A DNA stretch of 64,000 nucleotides from Balanoglossus misakiensis (taxonomy: Eukaryota; Hemichordata), in assembly GCA_040954595.2 (NCBI GenBank), contig CM082580.2:1426001-1490000 (forward strand), written 5' to 3'. Shown piece by piece: positions 20,690 to 33,900 of the stretch. The translations under genes and the position numbers were made by a program. Numbering within the stretch: the first letter of the stretch is position 1; the number at the start of each line of letters is the position of its first letter. The notes beneath the pieces are model-generated. The model ran no database searches. It was not told where the DNA came from and saw nothing but the letters and a program-made list of their open reading frames with translations.

Positions 20690-22688
20690 TACTATTCCAT
20701 TCAACTCCCTGGGGAGCAAACAACATCTCACCATCATTAGAAATGTCAAATTACAGTGCTTTTGGCCACGTATTAACCTGGGGATTTACAATCAACTTTA
20801 AATCCACATATGCACCATATTCCAATGTCAATGTGAAGGGCTTGAAATACCATTTACCCTGATGCATCATCAAGTTTGTTTCGACAACTTTAAATCCCCT
20901 TCAGCAAGCATTTTATACCCATGTCAAAGTGCAGAGCTTGCATCACCATCTATCCTGATGCATCATCAAGCTGCTTCGCCATTTGCCCTGATGCAAAGAA
21001 TCAGATATAGTGTCACCATTGCATTAGCAATGTCAAATTACAGTGCTTTTGGCCAGGTATTAACCTGGGGATTTACAATCAACTTTAAATCCCCATATGC
21101 ACTATATTCCAATGTCAATGTGAAGGGCTTGAAATACCATCTACCCTGATGCATCATCAAGTTTGTTTCGACAACTTTAAATCCCCCTCAGCAAGCATTT
21201 TATACCCATGTCAAAGTGCAGAGCTTGCATCACCATCTATCCTGATGCATCATCAAGCTGCTTCGCCATTTGCCCTGATGCAAAGAATCAGATATAGTGT
21301 CACCATTGCATTAGCAATGTCAAATTACACTGCTTTTGGCCATGTATTAACATCGGGATTTATAATCAACTTGAAATCCCCATATGCTTTTTATACCCAT
21401 GTCAAAGCGAAGTGTTTGCATCACTATCTACAGTAATGCATCGTCAAGCATGCTTCGCCATTTGCCGTAATGCAAAGAATCAGATTCAATGTCACCATTG
21501 CATTCGCAATGTCAAATTACTGTGCTTTTGGCCACATATTAACCTGGCGATTTACAGTCAACTTTAAACATCAGTGCATATGCATTAAATACACATGTCA
21601 AAGTGCAGTGTCTCCATCACCATTGATCCTGATGCATCATCAAGCATGCTTCGTTATATGCCCTGGTGCAAAGAATCAGATTTAGTATCACAGTAGCATT
21701 AGCCATGTCAAATTACAGTGCTTTTGGCTATGTATTAACCTAGGGATTTACACTCAACTTTAAATCCCCATATGCATTATATGCCAATGTCAATGTGAAG
21801 GGCTTGAAATACCATCTACCCTGATGCATCATCAAGTTTGTTTCGCCATTAACCCTGATGCAAATAATCAGTGTCACCATAGCATTAGCAATGTCAATTT
21901 ACTGAGCGTTTGGCCATGTATTAACTTGGGGGTTTACAATCAACTTTAAATCCCCATATGCATTATATTGCAATGTTAACTTGAACGGCTTGAAACACCA
22001 TCTATACTGATGCATCATCAAGCTTTCTTTACAATTTACCCTGATGCAAAGAATCAGATTTAGTGTCGCCATAGCATTAGCAATGGCAAATAAAAGTGTT
22101 TTCGGCCACATATTAACCCAGGGATTTAGAATCAACTTGAAATCCCCATATGAATTTTATACCCATGTCAAAGCGAAGTGCTTGCATCAATATCTACCGT
22201 GATGCATCATCGAGCTTGCTTCGCCATTTGCCCTAATGCAAAGAATCAGATTCAATGTCACTGTAGCATTAGCAATGTCAAATTACAGTTCGTTTGGCCG
22301 TATACTAACCTGGGGATTTACAATCAACTTTAAATCCCCATATGCATTATATTCTAATGTCAATGTGAAGGGCTTGAAACACCATCTATCCTGATGCATC
22401 ATCAAGCTTGCTTCACCATTTTCCCTGATGCAAAGAATCAGATTTAGTGTCACGGTAGCATTAGCAAATCCCCATATGCATTTAACACCCACGTCAAAGT
22501 GAAGTGTTTGCATCCCTATCTACCGTGATGCATCATCAAGCTTGCATCGCCATTTACCCTGATGCAAAGAATCAGATTCAATATCATCGTTGCATTAGCA
22601 ATGTCAAATTACAGTGCTTATGGCCACGTATTAACCTGGGAATTTACAGACAACTTTAAATACCCATGCATATGCATTAAATACCTAT
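20690..22688. repeat. Satellite array, ~190-bp monomers, left block
   Basis: Spacing of the hallmark TCAAATTACAGTG motif is 287, 286, 193, 196, 186, about 191 and 193 bp. The basic monomer is therefore about 190 bp, with some 1.5-unit composites. Each monomer contains TGATGCATCATCAAGCTTGC, GATGCAAAGAATCAGATT, GCATTAGCAATGTC, TATTAACCTGGGGATTTACA and TTTAAATCCCCATATGC. Interrupted at 22688 by the palindromic element and continuing at 26696. Open frames in it are by-products of the repeat. Confidence 0.9.
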
Positions 22689-22874
22689 TAGTCCATGGGC
22701 CAGACAGGAATTTGGTATCAGAAAGATGGACAAAGCCTCACATGGTTTTTTGGAAAGGCCTATATCTCTAGATTATAAATTGGGGTGATAGCCCTGCCTA
22801 TCGAGTAGCTTTCTGCATTTTTTCCCTCAAAAACTAATGTAAGAACATAAAAATTTCCGACCCAAATTTTGGGG

Positions 22875-23957
22875 GTAGGGGAACTTTAAATTGCTGTATC
22901 TCCAGCAAAACTAAAGCCAGAACAGTCATTTACCACTCAAATTGTGTGTTTTTTAGAACTCTACCAATATAATATATTTTGGTGGTAATTCGTTTTGAAT
23001 TGAGGTCAATAGAGGTCAAAAGGTCATGAAATTTGGGTCATTCTGAAAATTTGTAGTATGACTATTTCTTGAACGATTTTTTTGAACTTAAGTCTTCAAA
23101 TGTCATTTACAAGATAAAATACTCTCCCAGAATCTATTTCAAACCAATAGAAAACCTTATTATTCATTTATGACCAGAAAAACACAAATAAAGAGAAACA
23201 ACAGAAAGACATCCAATTTTCCACTCAGATTTAAGGGTAGGGGAAACTTAAGTTCTTGTAACTCCGGCAAAAATAAACCCAGAACAGTCATCTACCACTC
23301 AAATTGTGTGTTTTTTAGAACTCTGCCAATATAATATATTTTAGTGGTAATTCGTTTTGAATTGAGGTCAATAGAGGTCAAAAGGTCATGAAATTTGGGT
23401 CATTCTGAAAATTTGTAGTATGACTATTTCTTGAACGATTTTTTTGAACTTAAGTCTTCAAATGTCATTTACAAGATAAAATACTCTCCCAGAATCTATT
23501 TCAAACCAATAGAAAACCTTATTATTCATTTATGACCAGAAAAACACAAATACAGAGATACGGAAGAATGGCACAAGACTTCAGACCCTGATATTGGGGT
23601 AGGGGAAACTTAAGTAGTTGTAACTCCGGCAAAAATAAAGCCAGAACAGTCATCTACCTCTCAAATTGTGTGGTTTTTTTAGCACTCTACCGATTGTATA
23701 TGTATTTGTTGCAATTTTATTTTGAATTTAGGTCAAAGAGGTCAAAAGATCACAAGATTTGGGTAATTTCGAAAAATTATGGTACGAACATTTCCCGCAT
23801 TAATTTTTTAAACCCAAGTCTTCAAATAACTTTATGAGATAAAGTACTCTACACGATTTTTTTCAGACCAATTGAAGACCTTATTATTCAATTAAAATCA
23901 GAAAAAAAAATTAGTAGAGAAACGGGATAATAACAAACAATTCCCACGGATTTTGGG
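22875..23957. repeat. Three ~362-bp tandem units in the left palindrome arm
   Basis: The GTAGGGG marker occurs at 22875, 23237, 23599 and, as GTAGG, at 23958, giving periods of 362, 362 and 359. Units 1 and 2 are the most alike. Each includes CAAATTGTGTG, GGTCAAAAGGTCA and TATTATTCATTTATGACCAG. Confidence 0.85.
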
Positions 23958-24008
23958 GTAGGTTTGGCCATCTAACAGGTAAGTATACACCCAACTGATC
24001 ATGCACAT

Positions 24009-24347
24009 ATGGTGTTTAGGAGAACGGATGTGCAGATTTGTGAACCTTTACATGCTGCTCATGTGCACTGTACTTGTATGATGATTCCTAACAATACTAC
24101 GAGAAGGGGCCATTATAGCATTGTAGCTCTGATTGTGTATTATTGTTGGATACCATCCTACAGTGTACAGGCACAGCAGATGACAAGCCAAGCAAAGGTT
24201 CAAAAATCTGCTTATTTTTTTTTTTCCTCAACACAATATGAGCATGATCTATTTATATTCAGGTCCACTATAATAAATAAAAATGGCAAACCCATCTTCT
24301 ATTCCACACAAGAGGGCTCGACGGGATTGTTTTCTCGACTGTCATGA
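24009..24347 (+). other. Open frame of doubtful status in the left arm
   Basis: 112 codons beginning MVFRRTDVQICEPLHAAHVH. The mirror copy in the right arm keeps a closely similar frame. No recognised domain, and it overlaps the better-supported frame at 24283 in another register. It may be leader sequence of the element's gene rather than protein-coding. Confidence 0.25.
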
Positions 24348-24894
24348 ATCCGACCATAAAGCAAGCCTTGTCACTCTACAAGATCACGCCTTCTGGATAA
24401 CTTTGCTGAATACAGCTAACATACAAAAATACAAACCAATTCAGGACCTCGCCATTGGTTTGGGCGAAGGTGAAATTCCTCAGGTGCAGTGCCATCGGAA
24501 ATGCCGAAGTCTCTTTACGATGAAAAAGGCTCTTGAATCTATCCTTTCTAAAGAGCAGTCGTCATCAACTGAGGGAACCAATACACTGGAACGTGAAAAG
24601 AGGTCGAGCATACAAGGGTCTCGGGTGTACGATCATATTTGCATATTTTGCTCCACCACCAAGTACATGAAGGGAAGTAGGACAAGAGCTCCTTTAGTTC
24701 GTTGTCAGCAATTGCGTGCGGACAACACATTAAGGGAGGCAGCAACAAGAAAAAATGACAGTAAAATTCGTGCACTTCTCAGTCGTGAGTTGGTTGCAAC
24801 CTCAGTTGATGACGACTGCTCTTTAGAAAGGATAGATTCAAGAGCCTTTTTCATCGTAAAGAGACTTCGGCATTTCCGATGGTACTGCACCTGA
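24283..24894 (+). CDS. Chimeric remnant of a Cys/His-rich transposon protein
   Basis: 203 codons. The first ~100, within the left arm, read MANPSSIPHKRARRDCFLDC onward, with CHRKCRSLF. The part in the unique centre (24575-24799) has VYDHICIFCSTTKYMKGSRT (CxxC) followed by LRADNTLREAATRKNDSKIR and LLSRELVA. This resembles the N-terminus of a large, repetitive family of uncharacterised proteins in invertebrate genomes (family memory, no search possible). After SRELVA the frame enters the inverted right arm and encodes unrelated antisense residues to the stop. The conserved partner Cys/His residues expected downstream are lost, so this is a truncated piece, not a functional transposase. Confidence 0.5.
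   Translation: MANPSSIPHKRARRDCFLDCHESDHKASLVTLQDHAFWITLLNTANIQKYKPIQDLAIGLGEGEIPQVQCHRKCRSLFTMKKALESILSKEQSSSTEGTNTLEREKRSSIQGSRVYDHICIFCSTTKYMKGSRTRAPLVRCQQLRADNTLREAATRKNDSKIRALLSRELVATSVDDDCSLERIDSRAFFIVKRLRHFRWYCT
24575..24799. other. Unique centre (loop) of the palindrome
   Basis: 225 bp present once in the element. It is the only part not duplicated in inverted orientation and marks how far inward the parent element's sequence extended on one side. It encodes the CxxC region described for the frame at 24283. Confidence 0.8.
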
Positions 24895-25364
24895 GGAATT
24901 TCACCTTCGCCCAAACCAATGGCGAGGTCCTGAATTGGTTTGTATTTTTGTATGTTAGCTGTATTCAGCAAAGTTATCCAGGAGGCGTGATCTTGTAGAG
25001 TAACGAGGCTTGCTTTATGGTCGGATTCATGACAGTCGAGAAAACAATCCCGTCGAGCCCTCTTGTGTGGAATAGAAGATGGGCTTGCCATTTTATTATT
25101 TATTATAGTGGACCTGAATATAAATAGATCATGCTCATATTGTGTTGAGGAAAAAAAATAAGCAGATTTTTGAACCTTTGCTTGGCTTGTCATCTGCTGT
25201 CCCTGTACACTGTAGGATGGTATCCAACAATAATACACAATCAGAGCTACAATGCTATAATGGCCCCTTCTCGTAGTATTGTTAGGAATCATCATACAAG
25301 TACAGTGCACATAAGCAGCATGCAAAGGTTCACAAATCTGCACATCCGTTCTCCTAAACACCAT
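24705..25364 (-). CDS. Mirror-image copy of the arm-encoded frame
   Basis: 219 codons on the minus strand. The right arm encodes the same series as the left arm (MASPSSIPHKRARRDCFLDC, HRKCRSLFTMKKALESILSK), here fused in frame with the segment seen separately at 24009. It then runs out into the antisense of the centre (EVATNSRLRS...). It confirms that the arms are inverted copies and gives a second, independent view of the coding segment. Not expected to be functional. Confidence 0.4.
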   Translation of the reverse strand: MVFRRTDVQICEPLHAAYVHCTCMMIPNNTTRRGHYSIVALIVYYCWIPSYSVQGQQMTSQAKVQKSAYFFSSTQYEHDLFIFRSTIINNKMASPSSIPHKRARRDCFLDCHESDHKASLVTLQDHASWITLLNTANIQKYKPIQDLAIGLGEGEIPQVQYHRKCRSLFTMKKALESILSKEQSSSTEVATNSRLRSARILLSFFLVAASLNVLSARNC

Positions 25365-25416
25365 ATGTGCATGATCAGTTGGGTGTATACTTACCTGTTA
25401 GATGGCCAAACCTACC

Positions 25417-26505
25417 CCAAAATCCGTGGGAATTGTTTGTTATTATCCCGTTTCTCTACTAATTTTTTTTCTGATTTTAATTGAATAATAAGGTCTTCAA
25501 TTGGTCCGGAAAAAAATGGTATAGAGTATTTTATCTCATAAATGACATTTGAAGACTTGGGTTTAAACAATTAATGCGGGAAATGTTCGTACCATAATTT
25601 TTCGAAATTACCCAAATCTTGTGATCTTTTGACCTCTTTGACCTAAATTCAGAACAAAATTGCAACAAATACATATACAATCCCTAGAGTACTAAAAAAA
25701 CCACACAATTTGAGAGGTAGATGACTGTTCTGGCCTTATTTTTGCCGGAGTTACAACTACTTAAGTTTCCCCTACCCCAATATCAGGGTCTGAAGTCTTG
25801 TGCCATTCTTCCGTATCTCTGTATTTGTGTTTTTGTGATCGTAATTGAATAATGGGTTTTTTTTATTGGTTTGAAATAGATTCTGGGAGAGTATTTTTTC
25901 TTCTAAATGACATTTAAAGACTTAAGTTCAAAAAAATCGTTCAAGAAATAGTCATACTACAAATGTTCAGAATGACCCAAATTTCATGACCTTTTGACCT
26001 CTCTTGGCCTTAATTCAAAACGAATTACCACCAAAATATATTATATTGGTAGAGTTCTAAAAACACACAATTTGAGTGGTAGATGACTGTTCTGGGTTTA
26101 TTTTTGCCGGAGTTACAAGAACTTAAGTTTCCCCTACCCTTAAATCTGAGTGGAAAATTGGATGTCTTTCTGTCGTTTCTCCTTATTTGTGTTTTTCTGG
26201 TCATAAATGAATAATAAGATTTTCTATTGGTTTGAAATACATTCTGGGAGAGTATTTTATCTTGTAAATGACATTTGAAGACTTAAGTTCAAAAAAATTG
26301 TTCAAGAAATAGTCATACTACAAATTTTCAGAATGACCCAAATTTCATGACCTTTTGACCTCTATTGACCTCAATTCAAAACGAATTACCACCAAAATAT
26401 ATTATATTGGTAGAGTTCTAAAAAACACACAATTTGAGTGGTAAATGACTGTTCTGGCTTTAGTTTTGCTGGACATACAGCAATTTAAAGTTCCCCTACC
26501 CCCAA
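25417..26505. repeat. Three ~362-bp tandem units in the right palindrome arm
   Basis: Inverse of 22875-23957; CCCTACCCC markers recur near 25412, 25772, 26133 and 26496. Differences from the left arm are scattered substitutions and small indels. Confidence 0.8.
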
Positions 26506-28429
26506 AATTTGGGTCGGAAATTTTTATGTTCTTACATTAGTTTTTGAAGGAAAAAATGCAGAAAGCTACTCGATAGGCAGGGCTATCACCCCAATTTATA
26601 ATCTAGAGATATAGGCCTTTCCAAAAAACCACATGAGGCTTTGTCCATCTTTCTGATACCAATTCATGAAAAATCGGGTCCTGGCCCATGGACTATATGT
26701 CAAAGTGCAGAGCTTGCATCACCATCTATCCTGATGCATCATCAAGCTGCTTCGCCATTTGCCCTGATGCAAAGAATCACATTCAATGTCACCATTGCAT
26801 TAGCAATTTTAAATTACAGTGTTTTTGGCCATGTATTAACCTAGGGATTTGCAATTAACTTTAAATCCCCATATGCGTTATATTCCAATGTCAAGTGAAG
26901 GGCTTGAAACACCATCTATCCTGATGCATCATCAAGCTTGCTTCACAATTTACCCTGATGCAAAAAAATCACATTCAGCGTCACCATTTCATTAGCAATG
27001 TCAAATTACAGTGATTATGGCCACGTATTAACCTGGGGATTTACAATCAACTTTAAATCCCCATATGCGTTATATTCCAATGTCAATGTGAAGGGCTTGA
27101 AATACCATCTACCCTGATCCATCATCAAGCTGCTTCCCCATTTGCCCTGATGCAAAGAATCAGATATAATGTCAACATGGCATTAGCAATGTCAAATTAC
27201 AGTGCTTTTGGACACGTATTAACACAGGGATTTATAATCTACTTGAAATCCCTATATGCTTTTTATACCCATGTCTAAGCGAAGTGTTTGCATCACTATC
27301 TACTGTGATGCATCATCAAGCATGCTTCGCCATTTACGCTGATGCAAAGAATCAGATTCAATGTCACCATTGCATTAGCAATGTCAAATTACAGTGCTTT
27401 TGGCCATGTATAAACATCGGGATTTATTATCAACTTGAAATCCCCATATGCTTTTTATACCCATGTCAAAGCGAAGTGTTTGCATCACTATCTACAGTAA
27501 TGCATCGTCAAGCATGCTTCGCCATTTGCCCTAATGCAAAGAATCACATTAAATGTCACTGTTGCATTCGCAATGTCAAATTACTGTGCTTTTGGCCACG
27601 TATTAACCTGGCGATCTACAGTCAACTTTAAATCCCCATATGCATTATATTCCAATGTCAATGTGAAGGGCTTGAAAAACCATCTACCCTGATGCATCAT
27701 CAAGTTTGTTTCGCCATTAACCCTGATGCAAATAATCAGTGTCACCATAGCATTAGCAATGGCAAATAAAAGTGCTTTCGGCCACATATTAACCCAGGGA
27801 TTTATAATCAACTTGAAATCCCCATATGAATTTTATACCTATGTCAAAGCGAAGTGCTTGCATCAATATCTACCGTGATGCATCATCAAGCTTGCTTCGC
27901 CATTTGCCCTAATGCAAAGAATCAGATTCAATGTCACTGTAGCATTAGCAATGTCAAATTACAGTTCGTTTGGCCGTTTACTAACCTGGGGATTTACAAT
28001 CAACTTTAAATCCCCATATGCATTATATTCTAATGTCAATGTGAAGGGCTTGAAACACCATCTATCCTGATGCATCATCAAGCTTGCTTCATCATTTTCC
28101 CTGATGCAAAGAATCAGATTAAGTATCACGGTAGCATTAGCAATGTCAAATTACAGTGCCTATGGCCACGTATTAACCTCGGGATGTACGGACAACTTTA
28201 AATACCCTTGCATATACATTTAATACCTATGTCAAAATGCAGAGCTTGCATCACCATCTACTCTGATGCACCATTAGGCTTGCTACGCCATTTCCCCTAA
28301 TGCAAAGAATCACATTCAATGTCACCATTGCTTTTGGCCATGTATTAACCTGGGGATTTATAATCAACTTTAAATCCCCGTATGCGTTATATTCCAATGT
28401 CAATGTGAAGGGCTTGAAACCTGGGGATT

Positions 28430-30990
28430 TACAGTCAACTTTTAATCCCCCTGTATACATTTTAAACCCCGGTGTCAAAGTTTAGTGATTGCATCATCAT
28501 TGACCCTGGTGCATCATCAAGCATTCTTCAGAATTTGCCCTGATGCAAAGAATCAGATTCAATATCACCCTTGCATTAGCAATTTTAAATTACAGTGCTT
28601 TTGGACATGTATTAACCTGGGGATTTACAGTCAACATTAAATACCCATGCATAGGCATTAAATACCTATGTCACAATGCATAGCTTGCATCACCATCTAC
28701 TCTGATGCACCATTATGCTCGCTACGCCATTTCCCCTAATGCAAAGAATGACATTCAATGTCACCATTGCATTTGCAATTGTAAATTACAGTGCTTTTGG
28801 CCATGTATTAACCTAGGGATTTTCAATCAACTTTAAATCCCCATATGCGTTATATTCCATTGTCAATGTGAAGGGCTTGAAACACCATCTGTCCTGATGC
28901 ATCATCAAGCTTGCTTCACAATTTACCCCGATGGAAAGAATCAGATTTAATGTCACGGTAGCATTAGCAATGTCAAACTACAGTGCTTATGGCCACGTAT
29001 CAACCTGGGGATTTACAATCAACTTTAAATCCCCATATGCGTTATATTCCAATGTCAATGTGAAGGGCTTGAAATACCATCTACCCTGATGCATCATCAA
29101 GTTTGTTTTGACAACTTTAAATCCCCCTCAGCATGCATTTAATCCCCATGTCAAAGTGCAGAGCTTGCATCACCATCTATCCTGATGCATCATCAAGCTG
29201 CTTCGCCATTTGCCCTGATGCAAAGAATCAGATATAGTGTCACCATTGCATAAGCAATGTCAAATTACAGTGCTTTTGGACACGTATTAACACAGGGATT
29301 TATAATCTATTTGAAATCCCTATATGCTTTTTATACCCATGTCTAAGCGAAGTGTTTGCATCACTATCTACTGTGATGCATCGTCAAGCATGCTTCGCCA
29401 TTTGCCTTAATGCAAAGAATCAGATTAAATGTCACTGTTGCATTCGCAATGTCAAATTACTGTGCTTTTGGCCACGTATTAACCTGGCGATTTACAGTCA
29501 ACTTTAAACATCTGTGCATATGCATTAAATACGCATGTCAAAGTGCAGTGTCTCCATCACCATTGATCCTGATGCATCACCAAGCATGCTTCGCTATATG
29601 CCCTGATGCAAAGAATCAGATTTAGTATCACAGTAGCATTAGCCATGTCAAATTACAGTGCTTTTGGCTATGTATTAACCTGGGGTTTTACAATCAACTT
29701 TAAATCCCCATATGCATTATATTCCAATGTCAATGTGAAGGGCTTGAAATACCATCTACCCTGATGCATCATCAAGTTTGTTTCGCCATTAACCCTGATG
29801 CAAATAATCAGTGTCACCATAGCATCAGCTATGTCAAATTACTGAGCATTTGGCCATGTATTAACTTGCGGGTTTACAATCAACTTCAAATCCCCATATG
29901 CATTATATTGCAATGTTAACTTGAACGGCTTGAAACACCATCTATACTGATGCATCATCAAGCTTTCTTCACAATTTACCCTGATGCAAAGAATCAGATT
30001 TAGTGTCGCCATAGCATTAGCAATGGCAAATAAAAGTGCTTTCGGCCACATATTAACCCAGGGATTTATAATCAACTTGAAATCCCTATATGAATTTTAT
30101 ACCTATGTCAAAGCGAAGTGCTTGCATCAATATCTACCGTGATGCATCATCAAGCTTGCTTCGCCATTTGCCCTAATGCAAAGAATCAGATTCAATGTCA
30201 CTGTTGCATTAGCAATGTCAAATTATAGTGCGTTTGGCCGTATACTAACCTGGGGATTTACAATCAACTTTAAATCCCCATATGCATTATATTCTAATAT
30301 CAATGTGAAGGGCTTGAAACACCAACTATCATGATGCATCATCAAGCTTGCTTCACCATTTTCCCTGATGCAAAAAATCAGATTTAGTGTCATGGTAGCA
30401 TTAGCAAATCCCCATATGCATTTGATACCCATGTCAAAGTGAAGTGTTTGCATCACTATCTACCGTGATGCATCATCAAGCTTGCATCGCCATTCACCCT
30501 TATGCAAAGAATCAGATTCAATGTCACCGTTGCATTAGCAATGTCAAATTACAGTGCTTATGGCCACGTATTAACCTGAGGATTTACAGTCAACATTAAA
30601 TACCCATGCATATCCATTAAATACCTATGTCAAAGTGCAGAGCTTGCATCACCATTTACTCTGATGCACCATTAGGCTTGCTACGCCATTTCCCCTAATG
30701 CAAAGAATCACATTCAATGTCACCATTGCATTAGAAATTTTAAATTACAGTGTTTTTGGCCATGTATTAACCTATGGATTTGCAATTAACTTTAAATCCC
30801 CATATGCGTTATATTCCAATGTCAAGTGAAGGGCTTGAAACACCATCTATCCTGATGCATCATCAAGCTTGCTTCACAATTTACCCTGATGCAAAAAATC
30901 ACATTCAGCGTCACCATTTCATTAGCAATGTCAAATTACAGTGCTTATTGCCACGTATTAACCTGGGAATTTACAGACAACTTTAAATAC
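28430..30990. repeat. Higher-order satellite block, copy 1
   Basis: Matches 35003-37560 at a constant offset of 6573 bp with very few differences, including rare markers such as the TAGGCATTAAATACC and CCATCACCATTGATCC variants. Reads as one large duplication of about thirteen monomers. Confidence 0.75.
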
Positions 30991-33900
30991 CCATGCATAT
31001 ACATTAAATACCTATGTCAAAGTGCAGAGCTTGCATCACCATTTACTCTGATGCACCATTAGGCTTGCTACGCCATTTCCCCTAATGCAAAGAATCACAT
31101 TCAATGTCACCATTGCATTAGCAATTTTAAATTACAGTGTTTTTGGCCATGTATTAACCTATGGATTTGCAATTAACTTTAAATCCCCATATGCGTTATA
31201 TTCCAATGTCAAGTGAAGGGCTTGAAACACCATCTATCCTGATGCATCATCAAGCTTGCTTCACAATTTACCCTGATGCAAAAAATCACATTCAGCGTCA
31301 CCATTTCATTAGCAATGTCAAATTACAGTGCTTATTGCCACGTATTAACCTGGGAATTTACAGACAACTTTAAATACCCATGCATATACATTAAATACCT
31401 ATGTCAAAGTGCAGAGCTTGCATCACCATCTACTCTGATGCATCATTAGGTTTGCATCGCCATTCCCCCTAATGCAAAGAATCAGATTCAATGTCACCCT
31501 TGCATTAGCAATTTTAAATTACAGTGCTTTTGGACATGTATTAACCTAGGGATTTTCAATCAACTTTAAATCCCCATATGCGTTATATTCCATTGTCAAT
31601 GTGAAGGGCTTGAAACACCATCTGTCCTGATGCATCATCAAGCTTGCTTCACAATTTACCCCGATGGAAAGAATCAGATTTAATGTCACGGTAGCATTAG
31701 CAATGTCAAACTACAGTGCTTATGGCCACGTATCAACCTGGGGATTTACAATCAACTTTAAATCCCCATATGCGTTATATTCCAATGTCAATGTGAAGGG
31801 CTTGAAATACCATCTACCCTGATCCATCATCAAGCTGCTTCCCCATTTGCCCTGATGCAAAGAATCAGATATAGTGTCAACATTGCATTAGCAATGTCAA
31901 ATTACAGTGCTTTTGGACACGTATTAACACAGGGATTTATAATCTACTTGAAATCCCTATATGCTTTTTATACCCATGTCTAAGCGAAGTGTTTGCATCA
32001 CTATCTACTGTGATGCATCATCAAGCATGCTTCGCCATTTACGCTGATGCAAAGAATCAGATTCAATGTCACCATTGCATTAGCAATGTCAAATTACTGT
32101 GCTTTTGGCCATGTATAAACATCGGGATTTATAATCAACTTGAAATCCCCATATGCTTTTTATACCCATGTCAAAGCGAAGTGTTTGCATCACTATCTAC
32201 AGTAATGCATCGTCAAGCATGCTTCGCCATTTGCCCTAATGCAAAGAATCACATTAAATGTCACTGTTGCATTCGCAATGTCAAATTACTGTGCTTTTGG
32301 CCACGTATTAACCTGGCGATTTACAGTCAACTTTAAATCCCCATATGCATTATATTCCAATGTCAATGTGAAGGGCTTGAAAAACCATCTACCCTGATGC
32401 ATCATCAAGTTTGTTTCGCCATTAACCCTGATGCAAATAATCAGTGTCACCATAGCATTAGCAATGGCAAATAAAAGTGCTTTCGGCCACATATTAACCC
32501 AGGGATTTATGATCAACTTGAAATCCCCATATGAATTTTATACCTATGTCAAAGCGAAGTGCTTGCATCAATATCTACCGTGATGCATCATCAAGCTTGC
32601 TTCGCCATTTGCCCTAATGCAAAGAATCAGATTCAATGTCACCCTTGCATTAGCAATGTCAAATTACAGTTCGTTTGGCCATATACTAACCTGGGGATTT
32701 ACAATCAACTTTAAATCCCCATATGCATTATATTCTAATGTCAATGTGAAGGGCTTGAAACACCATCTATCCTGATGCATCATCAAGCTTGCTTCACCAT
32801 TTTCCCTGATGCAAAGAATCAGATTTAGTATCACGGTAGCATTAGCAATGTCAAATTACAGTGCCTATGGCCACGTATTAACCTCGGGATGTACGGACAA
32901 CTTTAAATACCCTTGCATATACATTTAATACCTATGTCAAAATGCAGAGCTTGCATCACCATATACTCCAATGCATTATTAAGCTTGCTTCGCCATTTTC
33001 CCTGATGCAAAGAATCAGATTAAATGTCACCGTTGTATTAGCAATGTCAAATTAAAGTGCTTTTGGACTTGTATTAACCCAGGGATTTACAGTCAACTTT
33101 TAATCCCCCTGTATACATTTTAAACCCCGGTGTCAAAGTTTAGTGATTGCATCACCATTGACCCTGGTGCATCATCAAGCATTCTTCAGAATTTGCCCTG
33201 ATGCAAAGAATCAGATTCAATGTCACCCTTGCATTAGCAATTTTAAATTACAGTGCTTTTGGACATGTATTAACCTAGGGATTTACAGTCAACATTAAAT
33301 ACCCATGCACATGCATTAAATACCTATGTCAAAATGCATAGCTTGCATCACCATCTACTCCAATGCATCATTAAGCTTGCTTAGCCATTTCCCCTAATGC
33401 AAAGAATTACATTCAATGTCACCATTTCATTAGCAATGTCAAATTACAGTGCTTTTGGATGCGTATTAACCCAAGGATTTGTAATCAACTTGAAATCCCC
33501 ATATGCATTTAATACCCATGTCAAAGTGAACTGTTTGCATCACTATCTACCGTGATGCATCATCAAGCCTGCATCGCCATTTACCCTTATGCATAGAATC
33601 AGATTCAATGTCACCGTTGCATTAGCAATGTCAAATAAAAGTGCTTTTGGCCATTATTAACCTAGGGATTTACAATCAACTTTAAATCCCCATATGCATT
33701 ATATTCAAAAGTCAATGTGAAGGGCTTGGAACACCATCTATCCTGATGCATCATCACGTTTGCTTCACCATTTATCCATATTCAATGTCACCCTTGCATT
33801 AGTAATTTTAAATTACAGTGCTTTTGGCCATGTATTAACCTCGGGATTTAGAGTCAACTTTAAATATCAATGCGCATGCATTAAATACCCATGTCAAAGT

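Larger units (their letters stand above)
22689..26695. mobile_element. Giant palindromic (snapback) transposon, 4007 bp
   Basis: The left terminus TAGTCCATGGGCCAG is the inverse of the right terminus CTGGCCCATGGACTA. The satellite flanks read CCTAT before and TATGTCAAAG after, so a 3-bp TAT target duplication is present and the consensus CCTATGTCAAAG is restored without the element. Arms run 22689-24574 and 24800-26695, inverted and highly similar; the centre is 225 bp. Each arm has a three-copy ~362-bp tandem repeat and a coding segment. Seen: a perfect layout for a derivative made by inverted duplication of one end of a larger element. I do not recognise the superfamily; 3-bp duplications occur in several, so none is assigned. 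Confidence 0.85.

Noticed and set aside
22689-26695. Palindrome explained as an assembly artefact
   Set aside because: Not fully excluded, but the arms differ by substitutions and indels, the centre is unique, and a TAT duplication flanks it, which fits a true insertion better.
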